From Mucilaginibacter daejeonensis (GTDB taxonomy: Bacteria; Bacteroidota; Bacteroidia; Sphingobacteriales; Sphingobacteriaceae), in the NCBI RefSeq assembly GCF_020783335.1, contig NZ_CP086068.1, forward strand, positions 868,001 to 932,000: a DNA stretch of 64,000 nt. Direction: 5' to 3'. Position 1 is the stretch's first letter; each line of letters starts with the position of its first letter. A program made the translations under genes and the position numbers. Positions 46,266-56,491 of the stretch are shown piece after piece. Under the pieces are notes generated by a model that was not told the DNA's origin, made no database searches, and saw only the letters and a program-made list of their open reading frames with translations.

Positions 46266-48761
46266 ATGCAAGTTAAACAAATTATGCTATTGGGCACTTT
46301 GTGCACCTATGCATTGGCGGCAACTGCCAATTCTCCTCAAAAACACCTCACTTCCAACACCAACGCGTATGTAAGAACTCTACACAACATCTCTGACGAT
46401 GAGCAACAGAACGGCGGTATCCGCGGGCGCATCACTACTTCTGATGGTTCGGTAGCGCCCAAGGTTTCAGTAAAGCTGAAAGGCACCCGCTACGGCACTG
46501 TTACCAACGAGGACGGCGAATACCATGTCAAGAAAGTGCCTGAAGGCGATTACGTGATGGTGGTATCAGCGGTAGGGCTTCAGGCTAATGAGAAGGCCGT
46601 GCATGTGGTAGGCAGGAAGACCGTGATCGTCGATTTTTCGTTGACGGAAAGCCAGGCACAATTGGCCGTAGTTGAGGTGAACTCCAATAAAAATAAGTAC
46701 AAGGTGAACCGGCCGTCTAACTCGTTAAGGTTGCAATCGCCGATCATTGAGGTACCGCAAAATATCCAGATCGTGACCAGCCAGTTGATGGCCGATCAGC
46801 TGGTGTTCGACGTGGTTGACGGCATCACCCGCAACGTGAGTGGCGCCACCAGGTTGGGCCACTGGGATGCACAATATGCCAATATATTTATGCGCGGCAC
46901 CAATATCCCGGCCTTCCGCAATGGCATGAACCAAAAAATGCCCTGGGGACCGCTTGCTGACGATGCCGCAACGATAGACCGGGTGGAATTCGTGAAAGGA
47001 CCTGCAGGCTTCATGATGGCCAACGGCGAGCCGGGCGGTATTTACAACATCGTGACCAAAAAACCTACCGGAATGGACCGCAGCTCGATCAGCCTGAGTG
47101 GTGGTGGCTATAACCTGGGCCGTGTGGCTGCCGATCTTGACGGCAAGATCACTAAGGACGGCCGGTTACTGTACCGCCTTAACGTGGCCGCACAAACCAA
47201 AGGCAGTTACAATAAATACAACTATACCGATAAGTACGTGATCGCACCGGTGATCAGCTACAAGATCGATAGCAACACCACCGTAACGGCCGAGTATACC
47301 ACGCAGCACGTAGAGGCCCAAGCCTTGGGTACTTACGGATTTTCGCCCAAAGGCTTTGCTGATACCGACCCCAGCTTCTTTTTAGGCGACCCGGCTCTTG
47401 ACCCAGCTAAACTTTACGATCATAATGTGACGTTGTACTTCAACCATCGCTTAGGCAGTGGCTGGCAGATCAACGCACAAGCGGCCTATGTACGCTATGG
47501 TTTGGATGGAGGCACGCCATGGCCATCTACCATTGCACCGAACGGCGATATGAGGCGTTACCTAAACATTAGCGAGGAGCTGGCAATCAACAAGAACGCT
47601 CAGGTAAGCATCTTTGGCGACCTGGTGACCGGTCCGGTAGTGCACCGCATATTGACCGGTATCGATATGGGTAACCTCAAGACCTGGGGCGATTTTTCAA
47701 GTGTAACGCTGAATGACCTTCAATTGGAGAATAACGCTACGTTCAACATCTACAACCCCGTATACGGTATCCCCTTCAAGAACATTCCTTTCTTTGACCG
47801 TTCAAGGAGTATCCAGAACCGTTCGGGTTCTAATGTGTACGCCACTAACCTGACCTATACCGGCGCATATTTGCAGGATGAGCTCCGCATGCTGGAAGGT
47901 AAATTACGCCTTACGCTGGCCGGCCGCTTTACCCGTGCCATCACCGTGGGTAAGACCAACCTTACTCAATTGTCTGACAACGTTTTCAGTCCGAGGGTTG
48001 GCCTGAGCTATTCGATACTGAAAGACCTGAGCGCTTACACCTTATATGATCAGGCATTTTTACCGCAAGCCGGCCAGAATTGGGCAGGTGAACCGTTCAA
48101 GCCTGTAAGAGGCAACAATATCGAGTTCGGTTTGAAAAAGGACTGGCTTGATGGCAAGTGGAACACCACCTTTGCAGCTTACCGCATCATCAAAAAGAAC
48201 GTGTTAACACCAGATCTTGACCCTGCTCACCTGCGCGTAAATCCTAACGCGCAGATCCAACTTGGCGAGACCCGCTCACAAGGTATTGAGCTGGACATTA
48301 ACGGCGAGATCACCCGCAACCTGAACCTGGTGCTTAACTATGCCTACACCGATGCTAAGGTGACCAAAGATAACCGCAATATCCTGGTGGGCCGGCGCAC
48401 GCCTAATTCGGTGAAGCACATCACCAACGGTTGGTTGTACTATCGTTTCCGCAGAGATGGCTCGTTACTCAACGGCTTTGGCCTGAACGGTGGCTACCAG
48501 ATCCAGTTGGGCAGGTATGCCGGATCTACCGCGGCACCACTTTCGCTACCGGCCTATTACCGATTCGATGCCGGAGCGTCGTACGAGAAAGGCCGGATCA
48601 CCATCTCGGCGCTGGTGAATAACCTGCTCGATCGCAGGCTGCTTACCCAGGGTTCATACACCCAGCTAAGCGCACCTACCGCTACGTCGGTATCATATTA
48701 CACTTATATATATGATATGCCGCGCAACGCCAGGGTGACCATTGCCTATCGTTTCAAATAG
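46266..48761 (+). CDS. TonB-dependent siderophore receptor
   Basis: 831 residues from MQVKQIMLLGTLCTYALAAT; the longer frame from 46182 would cover the leader region. After the signal peptide comes a carboxypeptidase-regulatory-like domain (about 52-130) and a plug that starts with IEVPQNIQIVTSQLMADQ, as in FhuA/FpvA-type siderophore receptors, with VEFVKGPAGFMMANGEPGGIYNIVTKKP. The barrel ends VTIAYRFK. It has no SusD partner. It should import an Fe(III)-siderophore or similar chelate. Its leader has a full promoter, a uORF and hairpins. It is not in the same transcript as the SusCD pair before it, as a terminator separates them. Confidence 0.88.
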   Translation: MQVKQIMLLGTLCTYALAATANSPQKHLTSNTNAYVRTLHNISDDEQQNGGIRGRITTSDGSVAPKVSVKLKGTRYGTVTNEDGEYHVKKVPEGDYVMVVSAVGLQANEKAVHVVGRKTVIVDFSLTESQAQLAVVEVNSNKNKYKVNRPSNSLRLQSPIIEVPQNIQIVTSQLMADQLVFDVVDGITRNVSGATRLGHWDAQYANIFMRGTNIPAFRNGMNQKMPWGPLADDAATIDRVEFVKGPAGFMMANGEPGGIYNIVTKKPTGMDRSSISLSGGGYNLGRVAADLDGKITKDGRLLYRLNVAAQTKGSYNKYNYTDKYVIAPVISYKIDSNTTVTAEYTTQHVEAQALGTYGFSPKGFADTDPSFFLGDPALDPAKLYDHNVTLYFNHRLGSGWQINAQAAYVRYGLDGGTPWPSTIAPNGDMRRYLNISEELAINKNAQVSIFGDLVTGPVVHRILTGIDMGNLKTWGDFSSVTLNDLQLENNATFNIYNPVYGIPFKNIPFFDRSRSIQNRSGSNVYATNLTYTGAYLQDELRMLEGKLRLTLAGRFTRAITVGKTNLTQLSDNVFSPRVGLSYSILKDLSAYTLYDQAFLPQAGQNWAGEPFKPVRGNNIEFGLKKDWLDGKWNTTFAAYRIIKKNVLTPDLDPAHLRVNPNAQIQLGETRSQGIELDINGEITRNLNLVLNYAYTDAKVTKDNRNILVGRRTPNSVKHITNGWLYYRFRRDGSLLNGFGLNGGYQIQLGRYAGSTAAPLSLPAYYRFDAGASYEKGRITISALVNNLLDRRLLTQGSYTQLSAPTATSVSYYTYIYDMPRNARVTIAYRFK

Positions 48762-48786
48762 AGAGTTATTTTAACCACTACATCGG

Positions 48787-48827
48787 GAACGCCGCCTCTG
48801 CTAACAGGGAGCGGCGTTCTGCTTTTT
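48787..48827 (+). terminator. Intrinsic terminator after the siderophore receptor
   Basis: Nine-base arms GAACGCCGC / GCGGCGTTC around a 15-base loop, followed by TGCTTTTT. 26 bp after the stop. Confidence 0.78.
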
Positions 48828-49036
48828 GATCACCGGGCAGGAGCGGGCATGATACTACAGGACAGTAAATGACGGAATAATATCTACGTTAGCTGCACCA
48901 ATTGCATGGCCTTAGGTCGTGCAGCCGATCGATCGCCTCTAATTTTTATAATGTCCGCTTTGTTCATTGCATTGAGCTTTTGATGCGTTGTTCCGGCTGT
49001 CATTAACGGGCGCACCGATCACGTGACCAATTAAAA

Positions 49037-49630
49037 ATGACCTGTTCGCCAGCGATGTCCGATCTGAAAAGTTTGACCGATATTCAATTACTGAGCCTGA
49101 TCAAAGCAGACCACGAGCAAGCTTTTGAAGAGATCTATGCCCGGCACTGGAAGCAGCTATACTCGTTCGCCTATAAGCGGGTGAGGAGTCGAGAAGTGGC
49201 CGAGGAGATCGTTCAGGACTTTTTGACCAACTTTTGGGCAGGCCGCCACAAGATCGATATTCGCTCCTCGTTCGAGGGATACATCTACACATCCATCAAG
49301 CATTTGGTCCTAAATTATTTTGCCCGCGAGGCACGCCGCAATGTGGTGTTCGAGAACCTGCATCGCGTTAACAGCGACGAAGATAATTCTACCGAGCAGG
49401 TGATCCTACTGCATGAGCTTCATCACGTGATCGCACGTGAGGTAAGTTATCTGCCTGTTAAATGCCGGTCGGTGTTTGAGCTGAGCCGCATGCAGAACAA
49501 GACCAACAAAGAGATTGCGGCCGCATTAGGCATATCTGAAAAAACGGTAGAAGGCCACTTGAGCAAGGCCATCAAAAGGATCAAAATGGCGGTGAACGTG
49601 CTGTTGATCATTTGCATAAGCTTTATCTGA
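49037..49630 (+). CDS. ECF sigma factor, FecI type
   Basis: 197 residues. Sigma region 2 (EEIYARHWKQLYSFAYKRVRSREVAEEIVQDFLTNFW, about 31-67) and region 4 (about 127-187; VFELSRMQNKTNKEIAAALG, SEKTVEGHLSKAIKRIK) mark it as an extracytoplasmic-function sigma factor of the FecI/SusD-linked group. A second ATG at 49055 gives MSDLKSLTDIQ, the usual N terminus; the first was kept because of an A-rich leader (TTAAAA). With the FecR anti-sigma gene next to it, it should direct RNA polymerase to the SusC2 operon when the receptor is loaded. Confidence 0.9.
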   Translation: MTCSPAMSDLKSLTDIQLLSLIKADHEQAFEEIYARHWKQLYSFAYKRVRSREVAEEIVQDFLTNFWAGRHKIDIRSSFEGYIYTSIKHLVLNYFAREARRNVVFENLHRVNSDEDNSTEQVILLHELHHVIAREVSYLPVKCRSVFELSRMQNKTNKEIAAALGISEKTVEGHLSKAIKRIKMAVNVLLIICISFI

Positions 49631-49784
49631 TCTTATATCATCTTCAGAAGCTCCGGCCGCACATCATTAGTACGCCTAAAATTTTTTCTTCTTTTTTTCT
49701 GAAACGGAGCAAGGGATAGGCCACCCCGGCATGTCATATCTATGACCAATTGATCCCAACAGTCATTTAAATACGCTTATTGGT

Positions 49785-50762
49785 ATGAAGATCACGCCCG
49801 AACTGGTACGCAAGTACTTGAGTGGAGAATGTACGCCTGACGAAAAAGCAGCGGTAGATGAGTGGTATCAAAGTTTTGATGACCACCCTGACCCGTTACG
49901 CTTTCTGGACGCTGCAGAACAAGAAAGGCTGAAAAGCTCTATGTTCGATGGCTTTCGTGCACAGCGCGAACAGGAAAGAAAAGGCCCCGGCTACCGTACC
50001 CTTTACCTGATCGCCGGTGCCCTTACAGGACTGGCGGCAATGCTTCTGCTGTTCCTCAAAGTAAGCACCCCGGCAAATGAGGACAAATATAAAGGCAGTG
50101 ATGTAGTAAGTCAGGTCACCATAAAGAACAATAGCTTGGCCATCTACAAAAAGATCCTTCCCGATAAAAGCGTGGTATGGTTGGCGCCTAAAAGTGCTAT
50201 CACTTACCCTGGTCATTTTAAAGGAGCAAAACGCGATGTGAAACTTACGGGAGAAGCTTTTTTTGAAGTTACCAAAGATCAGGCTCACCCATTTGTGATC
50301 ACCAGTCGGGAGATCGTGACCAAAGTGTGGGGAACCAGCTTCAGGATACGCGCTTTAGCCGATCAGCCGGCCGAGGTATCGGTAGTTACGGGTAAGGTAT
50401 CGGTACACCGCGATCACCATAACGAAGAGGTGATGCTGCTGCCTGATCAGAAGGTAACGCTTATCGGTCACGAAAAACTGATCAAGAAGACCTTTCCGGT
50501 AGCCGCTTCAGAGATGCGCATTTGGAAAAAGGTATCACTGGCATTTAACGACACCCGTATGGAGGATGTGTTCAAGGCGCTGAATCAAAAGTTCGATACC
50601 CATATCTACAGCAAGGATGCCCGATTGAACGGCCTGAGCTTTACCGCCGATCTTACCGATCAAAGCCTGCCCGCCATATTGGATATGATCGATACCTCGA
50701 TCAACGCCAGCTACGCCATGAAGGACAGCAACACTTTTGTTTTTACTACCAACACCTTATAA
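49785..50762 (+). CDS. FecR-family anti-sigma factor
   Basis: 325 residues. An N-terminal cytoplasmic anti-sigma stretch (KITPELVRKYLSGECTPDEK), one membrane helix (about 72-94), then the periplasmic FecR domain (VWLAPKSAITYPGHFKGAKR, GEAFFEVTKDQAHPF, VWGTSFRI) and a C-terminal STN-like/DUF4974 part (MEDVFKALNQKFDTHIYS). It holds the sigma factor inactive until it receives a signal from the N-terminal STN domain of the partner SusC. It lies between sigma factor and SusC2 in the usual order. Confidence 0.92.
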   Translation: MKITPELVRKYLSGECTPDEKAAVDEWYQSFDDHPDPLRFLDAAEQERLKSSMFDGFRAQREQERKGPGYRTLYLIAGALTGLAAMLLLFLKVSTPANEDKYKGSDVVSQVTIKNNSLAIYKKILPDKSVVWLAPKSAITYPGHFKGAKRDVKLTGEAFFEVTKDQAHPFVITSREIVTKVWGTSFRIRALADQPAEVSVVTGKVSVHRDHHNEEVMLLPDQKVTLIGHEKLIKKTFPVAASEMRIWKKVSLAFNDTRMEDVFKALNQKFDTHIYSKDARLNGLSFTADLTDQSLPAILDMIDTSINASYAMKDSNTFVFTTNTL

Positions 50763-50944
50763 CCCCCATGTATCAAATTATGAGAACGAAAAGAACCAGA
50801 GGAGAGGATACCGCTTAGCGAGCGCCGAACGCTCACCGTGCGTACGATCGCTGATCGCATATGCACATCAACAGATCACACATCAAACAACCAATTTAAT
50901 GTATGCAATATTATTTACCTGATCCTGCTAACTGCCTAAAGATC

Positions 50945-53900
50945 ATGAAAATCACGTTTAGCCAGTTACTTATTGCCCTCATACTATCGAGTGTGGCGTA
51001 CTCAAAAAGTACCAATGCGCAAATACTTGACAAGATAGTAAGCGTTACCCTGAACGAGCCCGACCTGCAAAGCGCACTTAAAGTGCTGGAGCAAAGTTCG
51101 GGCGTTAAGTTCGTGTATAGCAAAAGTGTGATCAACACTGATCGCCAGATCACTTACACGGCCAACGCACAAAAGTTAGAGACCATTTTAACCAACATTT
51201 TACCCGGCGACATCAACTATCAGCTCATTAACGATCGTATCGTGTTGAGCAAAAGGTCTGCCGCCGCCACTGCCACAGCCACCGCACCTATCCCGATCAA
51301 AGGAAAGATCGTGAGTGATAAAGGTGAGGAACTGGTAGGCGTGAGCATTACCGTGAAGGGTACCAACTCGGGCACCATATCTGACGTGAACGGTAACTTT
51401 ACCCTGAACGTGCCTGATGCCAACGCGGTATTGGTGGTCAAATATGTAGGCTTTACCACCCAGGAGGTAACTGTAGGTAACCAAACCAATCTGAACATCA
51501 AGCTGATCACCCAGGCCAGTAACCTGAGTGAGGTAGTGGTAGTAGGTTACAACGTGGTGAAAAGAGCCGACGTGACCTCATCGGTAGTGAGTGTTAACGC
51601 CGAGGAGATCCGTTCAAGACCGGTAGCTAACGCTTTACAAGCTATACAGGGTAAAGCAGCGGGTGTGGACATTACCTCGAACGAGCGCCCCGGCGAGATC
51701 GGCAGCGTGCGTATACGTGGTGCACGATCGATCAACGCTACCAACAACCCTTTATACGTGGTGGACGGTATCCCACTTGACCTGCGTACAGGCGGTATTG
51801 AGACCATCAACCCTAACGACATCGAGACCATCGACATTTTGAAGGATGCCTCTGCAACAGCGATCTACGGTTCGCGTGGTGCGAACGGTGTGATCTTGGT
51901 GACCACCAAGAGGGGTAAGGCCGGCAAGCTGGCACTCGATTATGTAGGAACCCTTACGGTAGAGAACCTACACAACCGTCAGGAGATGATGAACTCGGCA
52001 CAGTACATCGAGTTCAGGAGAGATGCTTACCGTCGTGTAGGTTATTTGAACCCGAGTGCTGCTGCGTCATCTACCTATCCCACTACTCCGACCTTGGCCG
52101 ATGACCGTCGTATATTCGGTCAAGATGCCCTGGCCTTTGCCAATATTGAAAAAGGCTGGGCTAACGGTACTTATGACGGAAGCTTAGTGCCTACCACTGA
52201 CTGGGGAAGCATGGTGATCCGCACTGGTTTGACACATGATCATGTATTGAGCGCAAGCGGCGGTACCGATAAGATCAAAGCCTATACCTCGTTCGGTTAT
52301 TTGCACCAGGATGGTACTCAGTTAGGTCAGGACTATAACCGTTACAGCGCTAAAGTGAGCGTTGATGCATCACCTACCAAATGGCTTACCATGGGGGGTA
52401 GTATCAATGCCTCTTTCGGTAAACAGAATTACGGTTTCTCGACCACCAGTGCTACCGGTCCTAACCAATTATATTTTGCGGCCTTAGGCATGTTGCCTTA
52501 CGCCGTTCCGTTTGACGCGAACGGTAACCGCATTAACCTGCCAGGTGGTGATGTGAACATTCAGAACCCGATCGGTGAGGATAAATACAACATCAACTTG
52601 CGCAAGATCAACCGTGCTTTAGGTTCTTTCTATGCTGAGGTGAACATTATGAAAGGTTTGAAATATCGCCTGAACTTCGGTCCCGATTTTTACAACAACT
52701 ACAACGGCCGCTGGATGGATCAAAACTCGATCAACCGCGGTGCTGGTCAGGCCGGATCCACCAACTATGCCCAATTGAACCAAACCAGCAACCTGTCATG
52801 GACGCTTGATCACCTGTTGTATTACAACAAGAGCATAGGCAAGCACGACATTGGTGCTACCTTCCTGCAAAGTTCAACCTCATACCGTCAGGAAACATCG
52901 ACCATGACGGCTACCAAGCTTCCTTACAACAGCCAGCTGTGGTATCAACTGAACTCAGTGGCCGCGCTTGATGGCTTCGGTACCAACCTTGTTCAAACAT
53001 CACTGAACTCGTACATGGGCCGTTTCAACTACTCTTATGACAGCCGTTACATCCTGACCGTTTCTGGTCGTTGGGATGGTGCTTCGCAATTGGCTCCCGG
53101 CAACAAATGGGATTTCTTCCCATCGGCATCGGTGGCCTGGCGCATGGATCAGGAAGACTTCATCAGAGCAGCTAATTGGGTCGATAACCTGAAAGTAAGA
53201 TTTGGTGTTGGTGTGGTAGGTAACTCTGCTATCGGTCCATACAGTACCGTAGGTCAATTACAGACCCTTTACTATACTTATGGTAACTCGGTTCAACCAG
53301 GTTATGTATCGTCAGATGCATCATTAGCTAACCCCATCTCATTGCCTAACAAATCATTAGGCTGGGAGAAGACCACTCAATACAACTTAGGTATCGAGTT
53401 CGGCTTATTCAAGAATCGTGTTACCGGTGCTATCGACCTGTATCGTTCTCGTACCAATGATCTGTTATTCCTGAGACCGATATTAAGCATCAATGGTTAC
53501 TCAACCTCCTATGACAATATCGCCAGCACCTCTAATCGTGGTATAGAGGTTACTCTGACCACCGTGAACATCAAAAAACGTGATTTCAATTGGTCAACGA
53601 CGGTGAATTTTGCAGCCAACAAGGATAAGATCGTGAAACTGATCAACGGCGATCAAAGCCTGGTGGCCAGCAACCTGTTCATCGGTCAACGTATCAGTTC
53701 ATACTACGACTATGAAAAGGCTGGTATTTGGCAAGATACACCAGATGATCAGGCTTTGATGAAGAAGTATAGCGACGCGAACAATGGTGTAAGGCAATTC
53801 TTTCCTGGATCAATAAAGGTGGTGGATCAAAACGGTGATGGCCGCATAGACGCCAATAGCGATCGCGTGGTACGTGGCAGCTCTACCCCAAGCTGGACAG

Positions 53901-54331
53901 GCGGTATGACCAATACCTTTAACTACAAGGGTGTTGAATTATCGGCGTTCGTTTTTGCCCGCTGGAACTATTTGATCCAAACCGGTGCCGAATCATTACA
54001 AGGCCGTTTTGCGCAGCGTGTGGTAGATTACTGGACCCCTACCAATCCTACCAATGCCTATCCGGCGCCGTTGTACACCAGTGCCACCGGCGACCCGTTC
54101 CGTAGCGCCATGAACTACCAGGATGGTTCGTTCATTAAGATCCGTAACATCACGTTAGGTTACTTCCTGCCTACCAAGGTGACCAAGATGATGAACCTAT
54201 CGAGAGTGAAGATCTATGCTCAGGCACTTAACCCTGGTTTTGTGTACTCTAAGATCGATTGGATCGATCCTGATACCGGCGGTTCAGTATTCAACCGTGG
54301 TTTTGTATTTGGTTTAAATGTTGGTTTCTAA
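50945..54331 (+). CDS. SusC-like TonB receptor with STN signalling domain (pair 2)
   Basis: 1128 residues from MKITFSQLLIALILSSVAYS (signal peptide). STN domain at about 35-95 (LQSALKVLEQSSGVKFVYSK), carboxypeptidase-regulatory-like domain (about 112-187), plug with VVVGYNVVKRADVTSSVVSV, then the barrel ending FVFGLNVGF. The STN domain is the partner for FecR in the periplasm, so binding of glycan signals to the sigma factor encoded upstream. The SusD partner follows 7 bp later. The N-terminal 14 in-frame codons (from 50903) are leader. Confidence 0.93.
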   Translation: MKITFSQLLIALILSSVAYSKSTNAQILDKIVSVTLNEPDLQSALKVLEQSSGVKFVYSKSVINTDRQITYTANAQKLETILTNILPGDINYQLINDRIVLSKRSAAATATATAPIPIKGKIVSDKGEELVGVSITVKGTNSGTISDVNGNFTLNVPDANAVLVVKYVGFTTQEVTVGNQTNLNIKLITQASNLSEVVVVGYNVVKRADVTSSVVSVNAEEIRSRPVANALQAIQGKAAGVDITSNERPGEIGSVRIRGARSINATNNPLYVVDGIPLDLRTGGIETINPNDIETIDILKDASATAIYGSRGANGVILVTTKRGKAGKLALDYVGTLTVENLHNRQEMMNSAQYIEFRRDAYRRVGYLNPSAAASSTYPTTPTLADDRRIFGQDALAFANIEKGWANGTYDGSLVPTTDWGSMVIRTGLTHDHVLSASGGTDKIKAYTSFGYLHQDGTQLGQDYNRYSAKVSVDASPTKWLTMGGSINASFGKQNYGFSTTSATGPNQLYFAALGMLPYAVPFDANGNRINLPGGDVNIQNPIGEDKYNINLRKINRALGSFYAEVNIMKGLKYRLNFGPDFYNNYNGRWMDQNSINRGAGQAGSTNYAQLNQTSNLSWTLDHLLYYNKSIGKHDIGATFLQSSTSYRQETSTMTATKLPYNSQLWYQLNSVAALDGFGTNLVQTSLNSYMGRFNYSYDSRYILTVSGRWDGASQLAPGNKWDFFPSASVAWRMDQEDFIRAANWVDNLKVRFGVGVVGNSAIGPYSTVGQLQTLYYTYGNSVQPGYVSSDASLANPISLPNKSLGWEKTTQYNLGIEFGLFKNRVTGAIDLYRSRTNDLLFLRPILSINGYSTSYDNIASTSNRGIEVTLTTVNIKKRDFNWSTTVNFAANKDKIVKLINGDQSLVASNLFIGQRISSYYDYEKAGIWQDTPDDQALMKKYSDANNGVRQFFPGSIKVVDQNGDGRIDANSDRVVRGSSTPSWTGGMTNTFNYKGVELSAFVFARWNYLIQTGAESLQGRFAQRVVDYWTPTNPTNAYPAPLYTSATGDPFRSAMNYQDGSFIKIRNITLGYFLPTKVTKMMNLSRVKIYAQALNPGFVYSKIDWIDPDTGGSVFNRGFVFGLNVGF

Positions 54332-54338
54332 TAAAAAG

Positions 54339-56309
54339 ATGATCATGAAAAGATCTGTAAAAATATTATGCAGTGCCGCAGCAGTAAGCTTTATGCTGAC
54401 CATGCCCACTTCATGTAAAAAAAGTTTTTTGGATGAGAATGCGATCACGCAACTCACCACCGAAGATTTCAAGACCACTTTCGGTCTGGATGGTCTGTCG
54501 ATCGGTATGTACCAGGGCCTGCGTTTCCACTTCAATTACGAGTGGGCCTACGCTACCACCAACTACGGTACCGATGAGTTCACTGTAGGTGGCGACCGTA
54601 CTGAACAAATGTTCAACTCGTACGATGCTAACCTGACCACGCTTAACGGCGATGTGGCCACCGTTTGGGATAACATGTATGGCAATATCAACTCGGCCAA
54701 TATCCTGATCGAGAACGTACCATTGTATTATGATGGAGCTAACAAGAACACCCGTTTGGGTGAAGGTTACTTCATGCGCGGATTCGATTATTTTAAACTC
54801 GTAAAACAGTTCGGTGGTGTGCCGCTTAAACTCAAAGCATCGCTAACGATCGAGGAAGAGTTCACCCGTGCGAGTGCACAGCAGGTATACGAGCAGATCA
54901 TAGGTGATCTGACGCAGGCATACAATCTGTTGCCTGCAACGCCTGCCGAGCGTGGCCGCATCACCAAATGGGCAGCAGCACACTTTTTAGCTAAGGTTTA
55001 CCTGTTCCGCGCCAGCGAGATCAACAGCGACTGGAATGCCTCGACCAAGCAAGCCGACCTGACCAAAGCGATACAGCTTTGCGACGAGATCATCAATACC
55101 AGCGGCCGTACCCTGGCCACTAACTTCAGTGATCTTTGGAACTTCACCACAGTTGACGGCCCCAATGAGACCAACGCCGAGATCATATTGGCGGCCGAGT
55201 TCTCGAACAACACCGCCACACAAGGCCGTTATGGTAACCAGGCGCACCTTTGGTACCCATCACTGTACCAGAACCAGCCAGGTATGGTGCGTGACCTGGC
55301 CGGTGGTCGTGAGTTTCAGCGCTTACGCTCAACCGACTATGCCCTTGATGTATATGACCGCGTGAACGATTCCCGTTTTTGGAAGAGCTTCAAGACCCGC
55401 TACATCAGTAACAACGCCGCTAACTTACCTAAATGGCCTGCCGGTCATCCGCAAGCCGGTCAAAACAAGTTTTCGGTGGGTCAGGAGTCTATCCTTTACA
55501 TCGTGAACAACGCTGGTGATACCCGCTATACCACTGCAAGCATAGCATTGCGTGCACCTACTATGTATGTACGTTATTTTGCCGGTCAGCCAGAGAACTT
55601 GCTGGGTAACCATGGTAACTTCAGTACCAGCCAGTACGTTACCATGTCTAAATTCTTAGATGGTTCGCGTAATACTGTAGCCTCACAATTTGGCCAGCGT
55701 GATGGTATCCTGGCTCGTTTGGGCGAGACCTACCTGATCGCAGCCGAAGCACAAGGCCGTTTGGGTAACTATGCAGCAGCGCTGCCTTACCTTAACAAGT
55801 TGCGTGACCGCGCGGCTTACAAAGAAGGTGAGGATCGTGCCGCATACGTGGACGGTGGCATCGCTTACCGTACCAACCCGGCAACCTCACCTACAGCCAA
55901 TACTTCATACTCTGACCGTAACACTTACTACGAATCAAACAACCTGCCCACTACTACTACAAGTAGTACGTTGACCAACCTTCGTTTGAATGGTGTGGGA
56001 GATATCCTAAACTCTACGAGAGAGTTTTACAGCAGGGTAGGTGCTGGTTCAGATGCCGACAAGTTCCTGGCCTTTATCCTGAACGAGCGCTCGCGCGAGT
56101 TGATGGGTGAATTCATGCGCTGGGAAGATCTGGCCCGTACCCGAACGCTGGTGGCAAGGGCGACCGCCTTTAATGATGAGGCCAAGCCTATCGCGCCTAA
56201 GCACTTGTTGCGCCCGATCCCGCAAACTTCTTACTTGGATCTGGTTAAAAAGAATGGCTCACCACTTACCCCGGCCGAAAAGCAGGAAGTACAGAACCCG
56301 GGCTGGTAA
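54339..56309 (+). CDS. SusD-like glycan-binding lipoprotein (pair 2)
   Basis: 656 residues from MIMKRSVKILCSAAAVSF, chosen as the ATG follows an AAAAAG leader; a second ATG two codons on is equally possible. The lipid-anchor cysteine is Cys26 (TSCKKS). SusD blocks: ANILIENVPLYY, GFDYFKLVKQFGGVPLK, AAEAQGRLGNYAAALPYLNKLRDRAAY and ILNERSRELMGEFMRWEDLAR. Larger than pair 1's SusD because of insertions in the middle. 7 bp after SusC2, so one operon, with a terminator 28 bp after the stop. Confidence 0.93.
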   Translation: MIMKRSVKILCSAAAVSFMLTMPTSCKKSFLDENAITQLTTEDFKTTFGLDGLSIGMYQGLRFHFNYEWAYATTNYGTDEFTVGGDRTEQMFNSYDANLTTLNGDVATVWDNMYGNINSANILIENVPLYYDGANKNTRLGEGYFMRGFDYFKLVKQFGGVPLKLKASLTIEEEFTRASAQQVYEQIIGDLTQAYNLLPATPAERGRITKWAAAHFLAKVYLFRASEINSDWNASTKQADLTKAIQLCDEIINTSGRTLATNFSDLWNFTTVDGPNETNAEIILAAEFSNNTATQGRYGNQAHLWYPSLYQNQPGMVRDLAGGREFQRLRSTDYALDVYDRVNDSRFWKSFKTRYISNNAANLPKWPAGHPQAGQNKFSVGQESILYIVNNAGDTRYTTASIALRAPTMYVRYFAGQPENLLGNHGNFSTSQYVTMSKFLDGSRNTVASQFGQRDGILARLGETYLIAAEAQGRLGNYAAALPYLNKLRDRAAYKEGEDRAAYVDGGIAYRTNPATSPTANTSYSDRNTYYESNNLPTTTTSSTLTNLRLNGVGDILNSTREFYSRVGAGSDADKFLAFILNERSRELMGEFMRWEDLARTRTLVARATAFNDEAKPIAPKHLLRPIPQTSYLDLVKKNGSPLTPAEKQEVQNPGW

Positions 56310-56337
56310 TGATACTGACCTAAACCTTTTCACGATC

Positions 56338-56363
56338 AAAAAGCCGCCAAAAAGCGGCTTTTT
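56338..56363 (+). terminator. Intrinsic terminator after SusD2
   Basis: Ten-base arms AAAAAGCCGC / GCGGCTTTTT around a 6-base loop; the 3' arm is itself a T run. Confidence 0.85.
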
Positions 56364-56491
56364 GATTATTCGGTTAGCACAAGGTCTACTAACCGCCAAT
56401 GATCATTGGGGTCAGGCGTTATAGATTGGACGTACGGTCGCTGGTCATTCAAAACGATATATTTATCTTGTAAAACACTACTTAAACGCCT

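Noticed and set aside
50767..50817. 16-codon uORF (MYQIMRTKRTRGEDTA) after fecR
   Set aside because: It lies about 130 bp before SusC2 with no hairpin or promoter, so it is probably chance.
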